Shown piece after piece: positions 23,727 to 32,416 of a DNA stretch of 64,000 nucleotides (positions are counted from its first letter, which is position 1; the number at the start of each line of letters is the position of its first letter). This DNA comes from Massiliimalia massiliensis (GTDB lineage: Bacteria > Bacillota > Clostridia > Oscillospirales > Ruminococcaceae), in contig NZ_FUHT01000003.1 in NCBI RefSeq assembly GCF_900155615.1, forward strand, positions 868,001 through 932,000, written 5' to 3'. The translations under genes were made by a program, and so were the position numbers. The notes under the pieces were generated by a model. It had not been told where the DNA came from and did not search any database. It worked only from the letters and a program-made list of their open reading frames with translations.

Positions 23727-25063
23727 GCAAAGAGCCAATGCAATATGACGACCTGCATTTTGGAGCTCCTCAGGAAGGTGAGGAGCCTGTTATGCCGCCT
23801 CAGCCGGCAGAACCGCCGGCTGAGGCAGAAGAACCGGAACAGCCGCAGACTCAGCGGTTTGTGCTGAATCTTCCCGATGAGGCGCTGAGTGAATTCGGGG
23901 ATTCTCAGCAGCCTACATATGAGCAGGAGCCGCCGGCCGTTCTGCCGGAAAATGGTGGAAAAAAGAAGAAAAAGCGGAAAAAACGCAAATATGTGAAGGA
24001 AAAGATTTCTCCGGTCCGGATGACCCTGAAAATTATTCTTGCTCTTTTGATCCTGGCCTTTGCTGTGGGGATTGCCGCCGGAGGCGTTTGGGTGGTCAAG
24101 GATGTAATGGGCTTTAAGGACAGCGATGAGATCATTGAGGTCAGTGTAGAGCCGAATGATACGGTAACGGACGTTGCGAATAAAATGGAGGATGCTGGTG
24201 TCATCGAGTCGGCTTTTCTGTTCCGTGCTTATATCCATTATGCGACGGAAGGGATTACCGTCAATTTCGGTAAATATCCTCTGCGGGCTTCTATGTCCTA
24301 CTCCGACCTGATAAACGTACTGGAAGAATACGCGGATCAGAGCAATGTTGCCCGCCGTATCACCATTAAAGAAGGCGCGACGGTAGAAGAAATCGCCCAG
24401 ATCATGCAGGACAATATGATCTGCACCAAGGAGGATTTTATCGACGAGGTGAATAACGGAGAGTTTAAGGCGAGCTTTGTCACAGCATTGGATGATACCA
24501 AGGATCTGCGCCCGTACCGTTTGGAAGGATATCTCTTCCCGGATACGAACGACTATTATATTGGTTCTGACGCGCATGATGTTGTTTCCAAAATGTTGGT
24601 AAACTTTGATAAGAGATTTACCTCAGAGATGCGGACAAAGGCAAAACAGATGGGGTACAGCATCGACGAAATCATGACGATGGCCTCGATTATCCAGGCC
24701 GAGGCTACGCCTGAGGAAATGGCAAATGTAGCCGGCGTTTACTGGAATCGTCTGAAAAACACTAAGACCTTCCCGAAAATGCAGTCTGACCCGACCACCC
24801 TGTATGCGGAAAATGTATTAAAACCGCTTGGGGTTTCCCAGGAAATTCTGGACGGCTACAATACCTATGCCAGCGAGGGGCTTCCGACCGGGCCGATCAA
24901 TAATCCAGGATTGGAGGCAATCGAAGCGGTTTTGAATCCGACCGAGAGCAATTACTATTTCTTCCTGAGCACAAAGGACGGATCAAGATTCTACTATGCG
25001 GAAACCTATGATGAGCACAAGCAAAACATCAAAAAGGCCGGACTGGATGAAAGCTTAGGTTAA
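23723..25063 (+). CDS. mltG: endolytic transglycosylase MltG
   Basis: 446-aa membrane-anchored lytic transglycosylase that cuts nascent peptidoglycan and sets glycan strand length. It has an acidic, Pro-rich cytoplasmic N-terminus, a basic KKKKRKKRKYVKEK stretch, then one membrane segment (about 97-125), a LysM-like region, and the YceG catalytic domain with Glu327 in MASIIQAEA and the motifs VAGVYWNRL, MQSDPTTLYA, YNTYASEGLPTGPINNPG. The ATG overlaps the cyclo-ligase stop (ATGA). In Bacillus subtilis the homologue yrrL precedes the U32 genes yrrN/yrrO; the same order is kept here. Confidence 0.95.
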   Translation: MSKEPMQYDDLHFGAPQEGEEPVMPPQPAEPPAEAEEPEQPQTQRFVLNLPDEALSEFGDSQQPTYEQEPPAVLPENGGKKKKKRKKRKYVKEKISPVRMTLKIILALLILAFAVGIAAGGVWVVKDVMGFKDSDEIIEVSVEPNDTVTDVANKMEDAGVIESAFLFRAYIHYATEGITVNFGKYPLRASMSYSDLINVLEEYADQSNVARRITIKEGATVEEIAQIMQDNMICTKEDFIDEVNNGEFKASFVTALDDTKDLRPYRLEGYLFPDTNDYYIGSDAHDVVSKMLVNFDKRFTSEMRTKAKQMGYSIDEIMTMASIIQAEATPEEMANVAGVYWNRLKNTKTFPKMQSDPTTLYAENVLKPLGVSQEILDGYNTYASEGLPTGPINNPGLEAIEAVLNPTESNYYFFLSTKDGSRFYYAETYDEHKQNIKKAGLDESLG

Positions 25064-25128
25064 GCCTAAGCGGAAAATAGCAGTAATAAAAAAGACCTGC
25101 AGGCGGACAGCCCGCAGGAGTTATCCGG

Positions 25129-25163
25129 GGCCTGCTGCAAAAGAAATCGTTTTGCAGCAGGCC
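25129..25163 (+). terminator. hairpin after mltG
   Basis: Perfect 14-bp stem GGCCTGCTGCAAAA / TTTTGCAGCAGGCC with a 7-base loop. The downstream T content is low, so termination may be partial. Confidence 0.55.
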
Positions 25164-25203
25164 TTCGGCTGTTTTGATAAAGACAGAAAGGAAGGAACAG
25201 CAT

Positions 25204-26427
25204 ATGCTTCAAAAACCGGAAGTGCTGGCGCCGGTCGGGGATTTCGAGCGCCTTATCAGCGCTGTGCAGTATGGCGCAGATGCAGTGTATCTGGGAGGAA
25301 AGGCATTTGGGATGCGTGCCACCCCGGCTAATTTTGATGAGGAAGAACTAAAGCGGGCGGTGGAGTATGCGCATAAACATGGCGTAAAGGTGTACCTCAC
25401 CTGCAATACTCTGCCGCGCAACCATGAAATTGAATATTTTCCAGACTATATCCGGTATGCAGAGCAGATTGGGATCGACGCCTGTATTGCCAATGATATT
25501 GGTGTCTTGATGATGCTTAAGGAGCATGCTCCCGGAATGGAAATCCATATTTCTACCCAGGCGGGAATCGTCAATTACCAGACGGCCCGCGCCTTTTATG
25601 AATTGGGAGCGAAACGGGTAGTGCTGGCAAGGGAACTCTCTCTGGAAGAGGTGGCGCAAATCCGGGAAAAAACGCCGCCGGAGCTGGAGATTGAGGTTTT
25701 TGTCCATGGAGCGATGTGCATGTCTGTATCCGGGCGGTGCCTGATCTCCAATTACTTGGTGGACAGGGACGCAGACCGCGGGGAATGTGCGCAGCCGTGC
25801 CGGTGGGGATACCATCTGGTGGAGGAAAAACGTCCGGGGCAATATTACCCTGTTTTCGAGGATGAAGCGGGCTCTTACATCCTCAACGCAAAAGACCTGT
25901 GTATGATCGAATACATTGACAAATTGGCAAAGGCTGGAGTGACCAGCCTGAAAATAGAAGGCCGGGCGAAATCCGCTTATTATGTCGCGGTTGTAACCAA
26001 TGCATACCGGTGCGCGGTCGACCAGTTCTGGAACGACCCGGAGCATTTCAATCTGGAGCCGTGGCTGCTGGAAGAGGTAAAAAAGGTGAGCCACCGGCGC
26101 TATTCCACGGGGTTTTATTTTGGCAAGCCGGATCAGTACTATGAAAACGGCGGATATCTGCGGGAATATGATGTAGTTGCAGTGGTGGATGCCTGTGAGA
26201 ACGGCTGGATGCATGCTACGCAGAAAAATAAGCTGAGCATCGGGGAGGAAGTAGAGATTCTCTCGCCGAGGGCAAAGCCGGTTGTTATGAAAATTGAATC
26301 CCTGTTCGATGATGAAGGGAATCCGGTGGATAGTACGCCGCACCCTCATATGAGATTCCGGATTCAGACAGAAGTTGTTGTCCCGCCGGGTTCTATGATC
26401 CGAAAGGCAAGAAAAGACGGCGAATAA
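25204..26427 (+). CDS. U32 family protein (tRNA/rRNA hydroxylation-type, formerly peptidase U32)
   Basis: 407 aa. The N-terminal TIM-barrel-like domain (VLAPVGDFERLISAVQYGAD AVYLGG) is followed by the family cysteine clusters GAMCMSVSGRCLIS and GECAQPCRWGYHL, then LNAKDLCMIEYI and KIEGRAKSAYYVA, and a C-terminal beta domain. Members once called collagenase-like peptidases include TrhP (5-hydroxyuridine in tRNA) and RlhA (23S rRNA). The two-gene form next to mltG in Bacillus corresponds to TrhP, which is the best guess here. The ATG at 25204 follows AAAGGAAGGA. Confidence 0.88.
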   Translation: MLQKPEVLAPVGDFERLISAVQYGADAVYLGGKAFGMRATPANFDEEELKRAVEYAHKHGVKVYLTCNTLPRNHEIEYFPDYIRYAEQIGIDACIANDIGVLMMLKEHAPGMEIHISTQAGIVNYQTARAFYELGAKRVVLARELSLEEVAQIREKTPPELEIEVFVHGAMCMSVSGRCLISNYLVDRDADRGECAQPCRWGYHLVEEKRPGQYYPVFEDEAGSYILNAKDLCMIEYIDKLAKAGVTSLKIEGRAKSAYYVAVVTNAYRCAVDQFWNDPEHFNLEPWLLEEVKKVSHRRYSTGFYFGKPDQYYENGGYLREYDVVAVVDACENGWMHATQKNKLSIGEEVEILSPRAKPVVMKIESLFDDEGNPVDSTPHPHMRFRIQTEVVVPPGSMIRKARKDGE

Positions 26428-26445
26428 AATAGCGGAGTGATAGGA

Positions 26446-27087
26446 ATGAGAATTTGGAAAAAGCCCCTGGGCATGCTGGCAGCAAACTGCTATCTGGTCG
26501 CTTCTGAGGCAAAAAATGCCGCGGTAATTGACCCGGGCGGCGATGCGGATGTGATTATGGATACGCTGCGGGAGGAAGGTCTCACACTGAAGATGATCCT
26601 GCTGACCCATGGCCATTTTGACCATATTGGCGGGCTGTTTGGCCTGCATAATGCGTTTCCGGATATCCCGGTTTATATCCAGCAGGAGGACGGAGAGATG
26701 CTGGCTGACCCGGTGAAAAATTTGAGCCGGGAGATGGGGTTTTCTTGTCAGCCAGTCAGGGAATATGTCCCGCTTCAGGATGGAGATACCTTGTCTCTGG
26801 ATGAGCTGACAGTAAAATTGATCCATACGCCGGGGCATTCCAGAGGGTCGTCCGTTTATATCATTGGGGAGGATTTATTCAGCGGAGATACTCTGTTCCG
26901 CGGCAGTATGGGCCGGCATGATTTTTACGGCGGAGATTACCAGACACTGATCAATTCCTTGAAAAAGCTTGCCGCACTCCCCGGGGATTATCAGGTTCAT
27001 CCCGGGCATGACCAGGACACCACATTAAATTACGAACGGAATACCAATCCCTATTTAGGAATGATGAGCTATGACGATTATCTGTAA
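26446..27087 (+). CDS. MBL-fold metallo-hydrolase (glyoxalase II-like)
   Basis: 213 aa with the full metal-binding set: THGHFDHIGG, TPGHSRGSS, the FSGDTLFRGSMGR Asp, and the last His in HPGHDQDTT. The length and motif spacing fit the YcbL/GloB-like branch that hydrolyses thioesters, but the substrate is not certain. The ATG at 26446 has a Shine-Dalgarno (GCGGAG) 8 bases upstream, while the GTG at 26437 overlaps it. It overlaps the hemZ start by 17 bp. Confidence 0.9.
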   Translation: MRIWKKPLGMLAANCYLVASEAKNAAVIDPGGDADVIMDTLREEGLTLKMILLTHGHFDHIGGLFGLHNAFPDIPVYIQQEDGEMLADPVKNLSREMGFSCQPVREYVPLQDGDTLSLDELTVKLIHTPGHSRGSSVYIIGEDLFSGDTLFRGSMGRHDFYGGDYQTLINSLKKLAALPGDYQVHPGHDQDTTLNYERNTNPYLGMMSYDDYL

Positions 27088-28549
27088 CCGGCACAAATTT
27101 CAATACGAGGTGGAGTGCATCTGCAAGGTGTTTTTCCCCTGCACCCTGTTTGGACATGAATATGATACCAATGACTTTGACCGGGATGACCTGGTGATTA
27201 CCCGGCTTAAGAAGGGAGGAAGCCATACCTTTCTGCTTGCAGTTCTGAAATGGAACGGGAAGGTATATCATGCACACCGTGTAGTGGAAAACAACAGGGC
27301 GGAAAAACAGCATTGTGAGGAGCAGCTCTGCACCGCGCTTTATGAAATCCTTACCCGTGCGACCGGAGTAAAGGTAAAATGGGGAATTATGACCGGGGTT
27401 CGGCCGGTAAAATTTATGATCTATCTGATGAAGCAGGGGATGGATGCACAGTCTATCCGCCGGGAATTTCAGGAACGTTATCTTGTCTCTGACCAGAAAA
27501 TCAGCCTGATGGAGAAAACTGCGCGAAACCAGATTGAAATTCTGCGTTCCTCCCGGGAAAATTCCTACAGCCTTTATATTTCGATCCCCTTCTGTCCGTC
27601 GCGGTGCAGCTACTGCTCATTTGTCTCAAGCTCGATTGCGGGACAGAAGGCACGAAAGCTGATCCAGCCCTATGTGGATCGGCTCTGTGAGGAGCTGCGC
27701 TATATGGCAAAGATGGCGGATACAATTGGACTGCGGCTGGAAAGTATTTATATTGGCGGAGGAACGCCTACCACCCTGTCAGCAGAGCAGCTAAAGCAGT
27801 TGACAGACGTTGTGCGGGAAAAGCTTTTGTGCGGTACAGTCAGGGAATATACGATTGAGGCCGGACGGGCGGACACGATTACACGGGAAAAGCTGGCTGT
27901 TATTGCCGGGGCAGGCGCGACAAGAATCAGCATCAACCCACAGACCTTTAATGACGAGGTATTGGCCATTATTGGCAGAAAACATACGGCCCAGCAGGTC
28001 TTGGATTGCTATCAGATGGCGAGAGAGATGGGCTTTGAGGATATTAATATGGATTTCATTGCCGGTTTGCCGGGCGATACACCGGAAAGCTTTCAGCACA
28101 CTATCCAGCTTGCCACTGAGCTTGCTCCGACTAATATCACCGTACATACCCTGTCCCTAAAGCGATCGTCCTCTCTTTATACAGTCGACGGGCTGGATGA
28201 GAGGATGAAACAGGTCAAGACTGGGGAAATGGTAGATTATGCTTATGAAACCCTGAGCCAACATGGCTATGAGCCGTATTATCTCTACAGGCAGAAAAAT
28301 ACATTACACAATCTCGAAAACGTCGGATATTGCAAAAAAGGTTATGAGGGGCTGTATAATATTTTCATCATGGAGGAGCGCCATACGATCCTGGCGGCGG
28401 GCGCCGGCGGTGTGACAAAGCTGATCCGGCCGGGACATGATAAGGTGCAGAGGATTTTTAACTATAAATATCCGTTTGAATATCTGGACGGTTTTTCGGA
28501 AATATTAAAACGAAAAGAAGCTGTTTTTACCTTTTATGGGAAAAATTAA
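27071..28549 (+). CDS. hemZ: coproporphyrinogen III dehydrogenase HemZ-type radical SAM protein
   Basis: 492 aa. An N-terminal region of about 165 residues typical of HemZ, including KWGIMTGVRPVKF, is followed by the radical SAM domain with Cys175, Cys179 and Cys182 in CPSRCSYCSF, the GGGTPTTL loop, and a HemN-like C-terminal part (YYLYRQKNTLHNLENVGY). HemZ proteins are oxygen-independent coproporphyrinogen dehydrogenase homologues. Biochemical proof of that activity is limited, so haem synthesis is inferred. The ATG at 27071 overlaps the MBL hydrolase gene. It is the last gene of this plus-strand run. Confidence 0.92.
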   Translation: MTIICNRHKFQYEVECICKVFFPCTLFGHEYDTNDFDRDDLVITRLKKGGSHTFLLAVLKWNGKVYHAHRVVENNRAEKQHCEEQLCTALYEILTRATGVKVKWGIMTGVRPVKFMIYLMKQGMDAQSIRREFQERYLVSDQKISLMEKTARNQIEILRSSRENSYSLYISIPFCPSRCSYCSFVSSSIAGQKARKLIQPYVDRLCEELRYMAKMADTIGLRLESIYIGGGTPTTLSAEQLKQLTDVVREKLLCGTVREYTIEAGRADTITREKLAVIAGAGATRISINPQTFNDEVLAIIGRKHTAQQVLDCYQMAREMGFEDINMDFIAGLPGDTPESFQHTIQLATELAPTNITVHTLSLKRSSSLYTVDGLDERMKQVKTGEMVDYAYETLSQHGYEPYYLYRQKNTLHNLENVGYCKKGYEGLYNIFIMEERHTILAAGAGGVTKLIRPGHDKVQRIFNYKYPFEYLDGFSEILKRKEAVFTFYGKN

Positions 28550-28559
28550 TAAAATCACA

Positions 28560-28588
28560 TTGAATTTTTCATGAGCATTCGTTATAAT
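28560..28588 (+). promoter_or_regulatory. promoter of the zinc-ribbon protein gene
   Basis: TTGAAT (28560-28565), exact 17-bp spacer, TATAAT (28583-28588). It lies 36 bp before the start codon at 28624. Confidence 0.65.
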
Positions 28589-28623
28589 AATTTTATAAGC
28601 GCCATAGAAAGGGTGATTAAGTC

Positions 28624-29034
28624 ATGAATATGGATGAGGTTTTTGAAAAAGCGAAAGACGCTGTGAATATCGCGGCGAAAAAGACTGAGGAAGTTGTCAA
28701 TATTTCTAAGCTTAAGCTGGAGACAGTCAAGGTGAATAACGAAATTAAATCGTTATATGAAAAGCTTGGGCGCAGTGTTTACCAGTCCAGGGGAAAGAGC
28801 GGAAATTCCAATGAGGATACTGTTCACTCATTATGTGAGGAAATTGATGAGCTGCTCTCTAAGCTTGACGCACTGAATAAGGAGATCGCGGAGCTAAAGA
28901 ACGTGACAGTTTGTCCGGGCTGCGGACAGAATAATCCAAAGGAAAATGTCTATTGTTCGAAATGCGGCGCGCGGATCAAAGAAGAGGTTGGCTTTGATGC
29001 AGAGGTTTCTGCAGAGGAAGAATCAGAGGAATAA
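28624..29034 (+). CDS. coiled-coil protein with C-terminal zinc ribbon
   Basis: 136 aa. Residues 1-95 are a charged heptad-like helix (KLKLETVKVNNEIKSLYEKL and EEIDELLSKLDALNKEIAEL). A zinc ribbon CPGCG...CSKCG follows at about 97-115, then an acidic tail. This layout is common in small clostridial proteins of unknown function, including one group often near cell-envelope genes. It has its own promoter and a strong terminator, so it is monocistronic. I cannot assign a role. Confidence 0.82.
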   Translation: MNMDEVFEKAKDAVNIAAKKTEEVVNISKLKLETVKVNNEIKSLYEKLGRSVYQSRGKSGNSNEDTVHSLCEEIDELLSKLDALNKEIAELKNVTVCPGCGQNNPKENVYCSKCGARIKEEVGFDAEVSAEEESEE

Positions 29035-29040
29035 TATAAA

Positions 29041-29073
29041 AACCCGGTTTGGCGTTTGCCAAACCGGGTTTTT
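29041..29073. terminator. bidirectional terminator
   Basis: Perfect 13-bp stem AACCCGGTTTGGC / GCCAAACCGGGTT with a GTTT loop; T-rich on both strands. It lies between convergent genes. Confidence 0.88.
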
Positions 29074-29091
29074 ATTGCAATCCATGATACC

Positions 29092-30252
29092 TTAAACATA
29101 GTTGCACACCCTTGCAATCGCGGTTTCCACCATCCCCAGGGCTTCTGCTTTGGACAATTTTCCGTTCGCAATTTCAATCAGCTCTACCAGCAGTTCCTGT
29201 GTCAGCCGGGGCATAGAGCCGCTTTCATAAATGGCCGGACTGGCGTCAAAATCAATATTGTCCTCCATTTTTGCATAGGTCAGTTTATTTCCGGTGATTT
29301 TTATTACCGGCGCAATGGGATTTCCAGTCGGAGTGCCGCGCCCGGTTGTAAATACCACAACCTGAGCGCCGCCTGCGATCATCCCGGCGACGGAGGAAGG
29401 ATCGTTTCCGGGCGTATCCATGACGACAAGCCCGGTTGTTTCGATCTGCTTGGCATAATCGTAAACCGCCATAATCGGGCGGTGTCCGCCCTTGTGGATG
29501 CATCCGAGCGATTTTTCTTCGAGAGTGGTAATTCCGCCCGCCTTGTTTCCTGGAGATGGATTTCCGGCCCGTACCTCTTCTCCGACGAGCTGCAGCGATT
29601 TCTCATAACGGTGGATGATATCAAACAGCCGGTCATGGATTTCCCTGTTTGCCGCCCGTTTTGCCAGGATATGCTCTGCACCGATAAATTCTGTCGTTTC
29701 GCTCAGAATAGAAGCTGCGCCTTCATCCACCAGAAGGTCGCTGAGCTGGCCCACGAGTGGATTCGCGGCAAGCCCGCTTGTTGGGTCAGAGCCGCCGCAT
29801 TCCGTTCCGACAATCAACCGGGACAATGGACAAGGCTGCCTCTGCAGCAGGCCCGCCTGCCTGACCATTTCCTGCGCCAGGCGCACCACCTGCTCAACTG
29901 CTTTGATTGTTCCGCCCGCTTCCTGGATAATCACCTTTTGAAGCGGCTTGCTGGTTCGCTCCCGTACTGCTGCTTCCACCAGATCCATCTGGCAGTTTTC
30001 ACATCCAAGCGACACAATTACCGTACCGTATACATTGGGGTTTGCCGCGTAGCCTGCCATGACATCCATAGTAAGCTGCTGGTCGGCTTTGACCTGGGAG
30101 CAGCCGTTTTGATTGTGGAAGGTCACAGCTCCCTGCACCTGGGAAGCGGCAATTCGTGAAACGTCTGCTGCACAGACGCTTGCCGGCAAAATAAACACAT
30201 GATTACGGATGCCGACCCGTCCGTCCGGCCTGAGATAACCTAAAAACTCCAT
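29092..30252 (-). CDS. UxaA family dehydratase, large (C-terminal) subunit
   Basis: 386 aa matching the altronate dehydratase/galactarate dehydratase C-terminal domain: GYLRPDGRVGIRNHVFILP at the start, NGCSQ, LGCENCQ, VGTECGGSDPTSGLAANP and MDTPGNDPSSVAGMIAGG. These enzymes are metal-dependent sugar-acid dehydratases. The related sulfolactate lyase SuyB has the same fold, so the substrate is uncertain. The partner small subunit is encoded 6 bp upstream. Sugar-acid use would fit the aldolase/dehydratase genes at 35.5-38.2 kb. Confidence 0.88.
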   Translation of the reverse strand: MEFLGYLRPDGRVGIRNHVFILPASVCAADVSRIAASQVQGAVTFHNQNGCSQVKADQQLTMDVMAGYAANPNVYGTVIVSLGCENCQMDLVEAAVRERTSKPLQKVIIQEAGGTIKAVEQVVRLAQEMVRQAGLLQRQPCPLSRLIVGTECGGSDPTSGLAANPLVGQLSDLLVDEGAASILSETTEFIGAEHILAKRAANREIHDRLFDIIHRYEKSLQLVGEEVRAGNPSPGNKAGGITTLEEKSLGCIHKGGHRPIMAVYDYAKQIETTGLVVMDTPGNDPSSVAGMIAGGAQVVVFTTGRGTPTGNPIAPVIKITGNKLTYAKMEDNIDFDASPAIYESGSMPRLTQELLVELIEIANGKLSKAEALGMVETAIARVCNYV

Positions 30253-30258
30253 CCTGTT

Positions 30259-30552
30259 TTACCCCCGATCATCCAGGTTCTCCCGGACGCTGATGACATT
30301 ATGCTCGTGCACGTGCGCCCCGGCTGGGATAAACGCTCCCGCCTCGCCGATATGCTCACCGTATTTGACGATTTTCTCACCCTTTGCGATATCATGTACG
30401 GCAAATTTGTGATAGATAGTGATATTTTCTATCACAGTTATCCTGCAGGGTGTTCCGTCAGGCAGGACATAACAGGCCGCTTCACCCTTTGGGATCGGCT
30501 CAATGGCAACGGCAACATTATCCTCCGGCTCGATAATCATGGCATTGTTCAT
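30259..30552 (-). CDS. UxaA family dehydratase, small SAF-domain subunit
   Basis: 97-aa SAF domain (NVAVAIEPIPKGEAACYVLP, KFAVHDIAKGEKIVKYGEHI and AGAHVHEHNV), the N-terminal domain of altronate dehydratase as a separate protein. It forms the active enzyme with the downstream large subunit. The ATG at 30552 follows GAGGGAGTAATC. A split small/large arrangement also occurs in SuyAB sulfolactate lyase. Confidence 0.88.
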   Translation of the reverse strand: MNNAMIIEPEDNVAVAIEPIPKGEAACYVLPDGTPCRITVIENITIYHKFAVHDIAKGEKIVKYGEHIGEAGAFIPAGAHVHEHNVISVRENLDDRG

Positions 30553-30622
30553 GATTACTCCCTCTCTTCGCTTGTATTTTTGTTTTTATCATAACACAAA
30601 TCGATCAAAACAAAGTTTTGAC

Positions 30623-30720
30623 GGCCGTAAAACGGCCATGCTGCAAAGCGGCATGATTTGTTGTTGCAATATAAAGCAGGCAACGCTATCGCGCTGCCAA
30701 AGCCTCATAATATGAGGCTT
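30623..30720. repeat. short palindromes upstream of the dehydratase genes
   Basis: GGCCGT-aaa-ACGGCC at 30623-30637 and AAGCCTCATA-a-TATGAGGCTT at 30700-30720. They lie in the 270-bp gap upstream of the minus-strand dehydratase pair and may be operators or transcript hairpins. Confidence 0.4.
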
Positions 30721-30781
30721 CTGAATGCAGGGCATTTGGTTTGCTTTTATTATAGCATATCAAAGGATAAAACGAGATCAA

Positions 30782-30812
30782 CCCCTCAGCAGGATTCATC
30801 TCCGCTGAGGGG
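30782..30812 (-). terminator. hairpin after the ECF S component gene
   Basis: CCCCTCAGC / GCTGAGGGG (9 bp) with a 13-base loop, just after the stop at 30823. The T-run is poor. Confidence 0.5.
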
Positions 30813-30822
30813 TGAAGCTGTT

Positions 30823-31464
30823 TTATAACAACATTCCCTTTTTTCGGAAAACGGCAATCAGCGGCCGTGCGACCAGGGTCGCAATTGCAGCGGCCACAAT
30901 GGCCTCCAGCACGCCGTTGACGGCGATCACACCGCCGATTACCTTTAACAGCGTATCAAAGGCAATTTCCTTTGCAGCCGCGTATTCTTTTCCGAAGAAG
31001 AGATAGATCCCTCCCATTACCAGGATGGTGTTGGTCAGAGATCCGCCGATTCCCGCTGCAATACAGGCAAATATCCTGGTTTTATCCACCTTTTGAATCC
31101 ATTGGAATAACAGTCCCGCGACTACACCGATCAAAATTCGCGGAACAAAGCAGATAATCAGGCTGCAAAAATTCCCCTGTGTATTGCCAAGCTGGTAAAA
31201 CGGGGTGAATACAAACGCAGTGACGCCGCCGTTGATGGTATTGGTAATCAGACTGGTCAGCCCAAAGACAAATCCCAGAAGAGCGCCTACCCTTGGCCCT
31301 AGCAGAATTGCTCCGATAATTACCGGAATATGGATTGTAGTGGCGCGGATGGTCGGAGTCAATGGGATGTAGCCCAAAAACGGAACCATTGCCATCACAA
31401 CCATAATTGCAATCAATAAGGAAACCTGTACTAGCTTGACTGTGGAACGTGTTTGATTTGACAT
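30823..31464 (-). CDS. ECF transporter S component, pantothenate type
   Basis: 213-aa integral membrane protein of six helices, with the conserved PLTPTIRATTIHIPVIIGAILLG-type region and GALLGFVFGLTSLITNTINGG. It resembles PanT, the substrate-binding subunit for pantothenate that works with the shared ECF ATPase and T modules, which are not encoded beside it. The ATG at 31464 follows GGAGGTTTTTAC. Its neighbour is a CoaX-like gene, which strengthens the pantothenate reading. The specificity is inferred. Confidence 0.82.
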   Translation of the reverse strand: MSNQTRSTVKLVQVSLLIAIMVVMAMVPFLGYIPLTPTIRATTIHIPVIIGAILLGPRVGALLGFVFGLTSLITNTINGGVTAFVFTPFYQLGNTQGNFCSLIICFVPRILIGVVAGLLFQWIQKVDKTRIFACIAAGIGGSLTNTILVMGGIYLFFGKEYAAAKEIAFDTLLKVIGGVIAVNGVLEAIVAAAIATLVARPLIAVFRKKGMLL

Positions 31465-31518
31465 GTAAAAACCTCCTGCTGCTGTTCCCAAGAATTGGGA
31501 TACAGTGCTTAATTTCGG

Positions 31519-32286
31519 CTATTGCTTTTTGTTTTTCAGATAGATGTAATACAGCCCCTTTAAAACCAGATGGGGATCAGACACAAACGGCGTATCGCAG
31601 TATGGAATGATATCCTGTGCGTGCTGGCCTGTTGCAAGAAAGACCGGTAATCCGGAAAGCTGTGCCGCAAAGCGGGCGCACATTCCGTCGATCATCGAAG
31701 CGGTACCGTAAATCAATCCGGAACGCATGGAAGCGGCTGTATTGGTCCCGATAACAGCCTGCGGCGGTTCAATAGAAGCCTGCGGAAGCTGTGCCGCACA
31801 TTGATGGAGCGCCTCCAGCGACACCTGTACACCGGCTGCAATAGCAGTACCGCAGAAAACCCCGTTTCCGTCAATCGCGGAAAAGGTAGTCGCTGTCCCC
31901 AATGACACAATAACAGAAGGCGTCTGATATTCCCTTACGGCACAGGCTGCCGCGCAGACAAAGTCTGTTCCCAGGGTAGCGGTACTGACCTTTAGGTTCA
32001 GCCCGGTTTTTACTCCTGCGGAAACTAGCAGAGGCTCAGTATGGAATAACAGACGGCATGCTTGCTTGAGCTTTGGCGTAAGCATTGGGACTACGCTTGC
32101 CAGAATTATCCCGTCAATTTTTATCAATGGGATATGGGACAGGGTCAAAATCTGCTGGAAAGAGGCTGCATATTCAAATTCTGTTGCATTTGGAGATGCG
32201 GCGATTGACGCGGAAAAAGATAGTCTGTCGTCATCAAACACGCCAAATGTGATAATGGTATTTTCGATATTTACTGTTAAAACCAT
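31519..32286 (-). CDS. CoaX-like (type III pantothenate kinase) protein with lost active-site residues
   Basis: 255 aa, normal length and fold for CoaX, aligned along its whole length (VSAGVKTGLNLKV, SLGTATTFSAID, LVLKGLYYIYLKN). Key residues are changed. The DxGNT phosphate loop reads N6-I-E8-N-T, the GADR segment reads GTDF, and the catalytic Asp of DFGTATT is Ser128 (SLGTATT). GGxIxPG reads CGTAIAAG and ATGG reads ATGQ. It is therefore probably not an active kinase. It could be a pseudoenzyme that regulates or senses something linked to the adjacent pantothenate-type transporter. The ATG at 32286 follows GAAAGAGGCAGAATT and gives the family-typical N-terminus. Confidence 0.85.
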   Translation of the reverse strand: MVLTVNIENTIITFGVFDDDRLSFSASIAASPNATEFEYAASFQQILTLSHIPLIKIDGIILASVVPMLTPKLKQACRLLFHTEPLLVSAGVKTGLNLKVSTATLGTDFVCAAACAVREYQTPSVIVSLGTATTFSAIDGNGVFCGTAIAAGVQVSLEALHQCAAQLPQASIEPPQAVIGTNTAASMRSGLIYGTASMIDGMCARFAAQLSGLPVFLATGQHAQDIIPYCDTPFVSDPHLVLKGLYYIYLKNKKQ

Positions 32287-32416
32287 AATTCTGCCTCTTT
32301 CCGATGGAATACAAAAAAACAATTGCCATCTTTTATTATAAACAATCCACCTTCCTTTGACAAGTATTTCCGCCTTAGTTTGCACATATAATGCAAGGGA
32401 AAGGATGGGGTATAGA

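Noticed and set aside
23624-24577. 317-codon open frame antisense to mltG
   Set aside because: The plus-strand frame is a clear MltG; the minus-strand translation is basic and low in complexity.
25348-26838. 496-codon open frame antisense to the U32 and MBL genes
   Set aside because: The plus strand is fully occupied by two conserved enzymes in frame. The antisense translation has no domain pattern and no start context.
29056-30159. 367-codon plus-strand frame opposite the UxaA-type gene
   Set aside because: The minus-strand frame is a conserved dehydratase. The opposite translation is rich in Cys and His with no motif.
32287-32385. 33-codon extension of the CoaX-like gene
   Set aside because: CoaX proteins start at the MVLTVN-type strand, and the ATG at 32286 has its own upstream purine-rich site.
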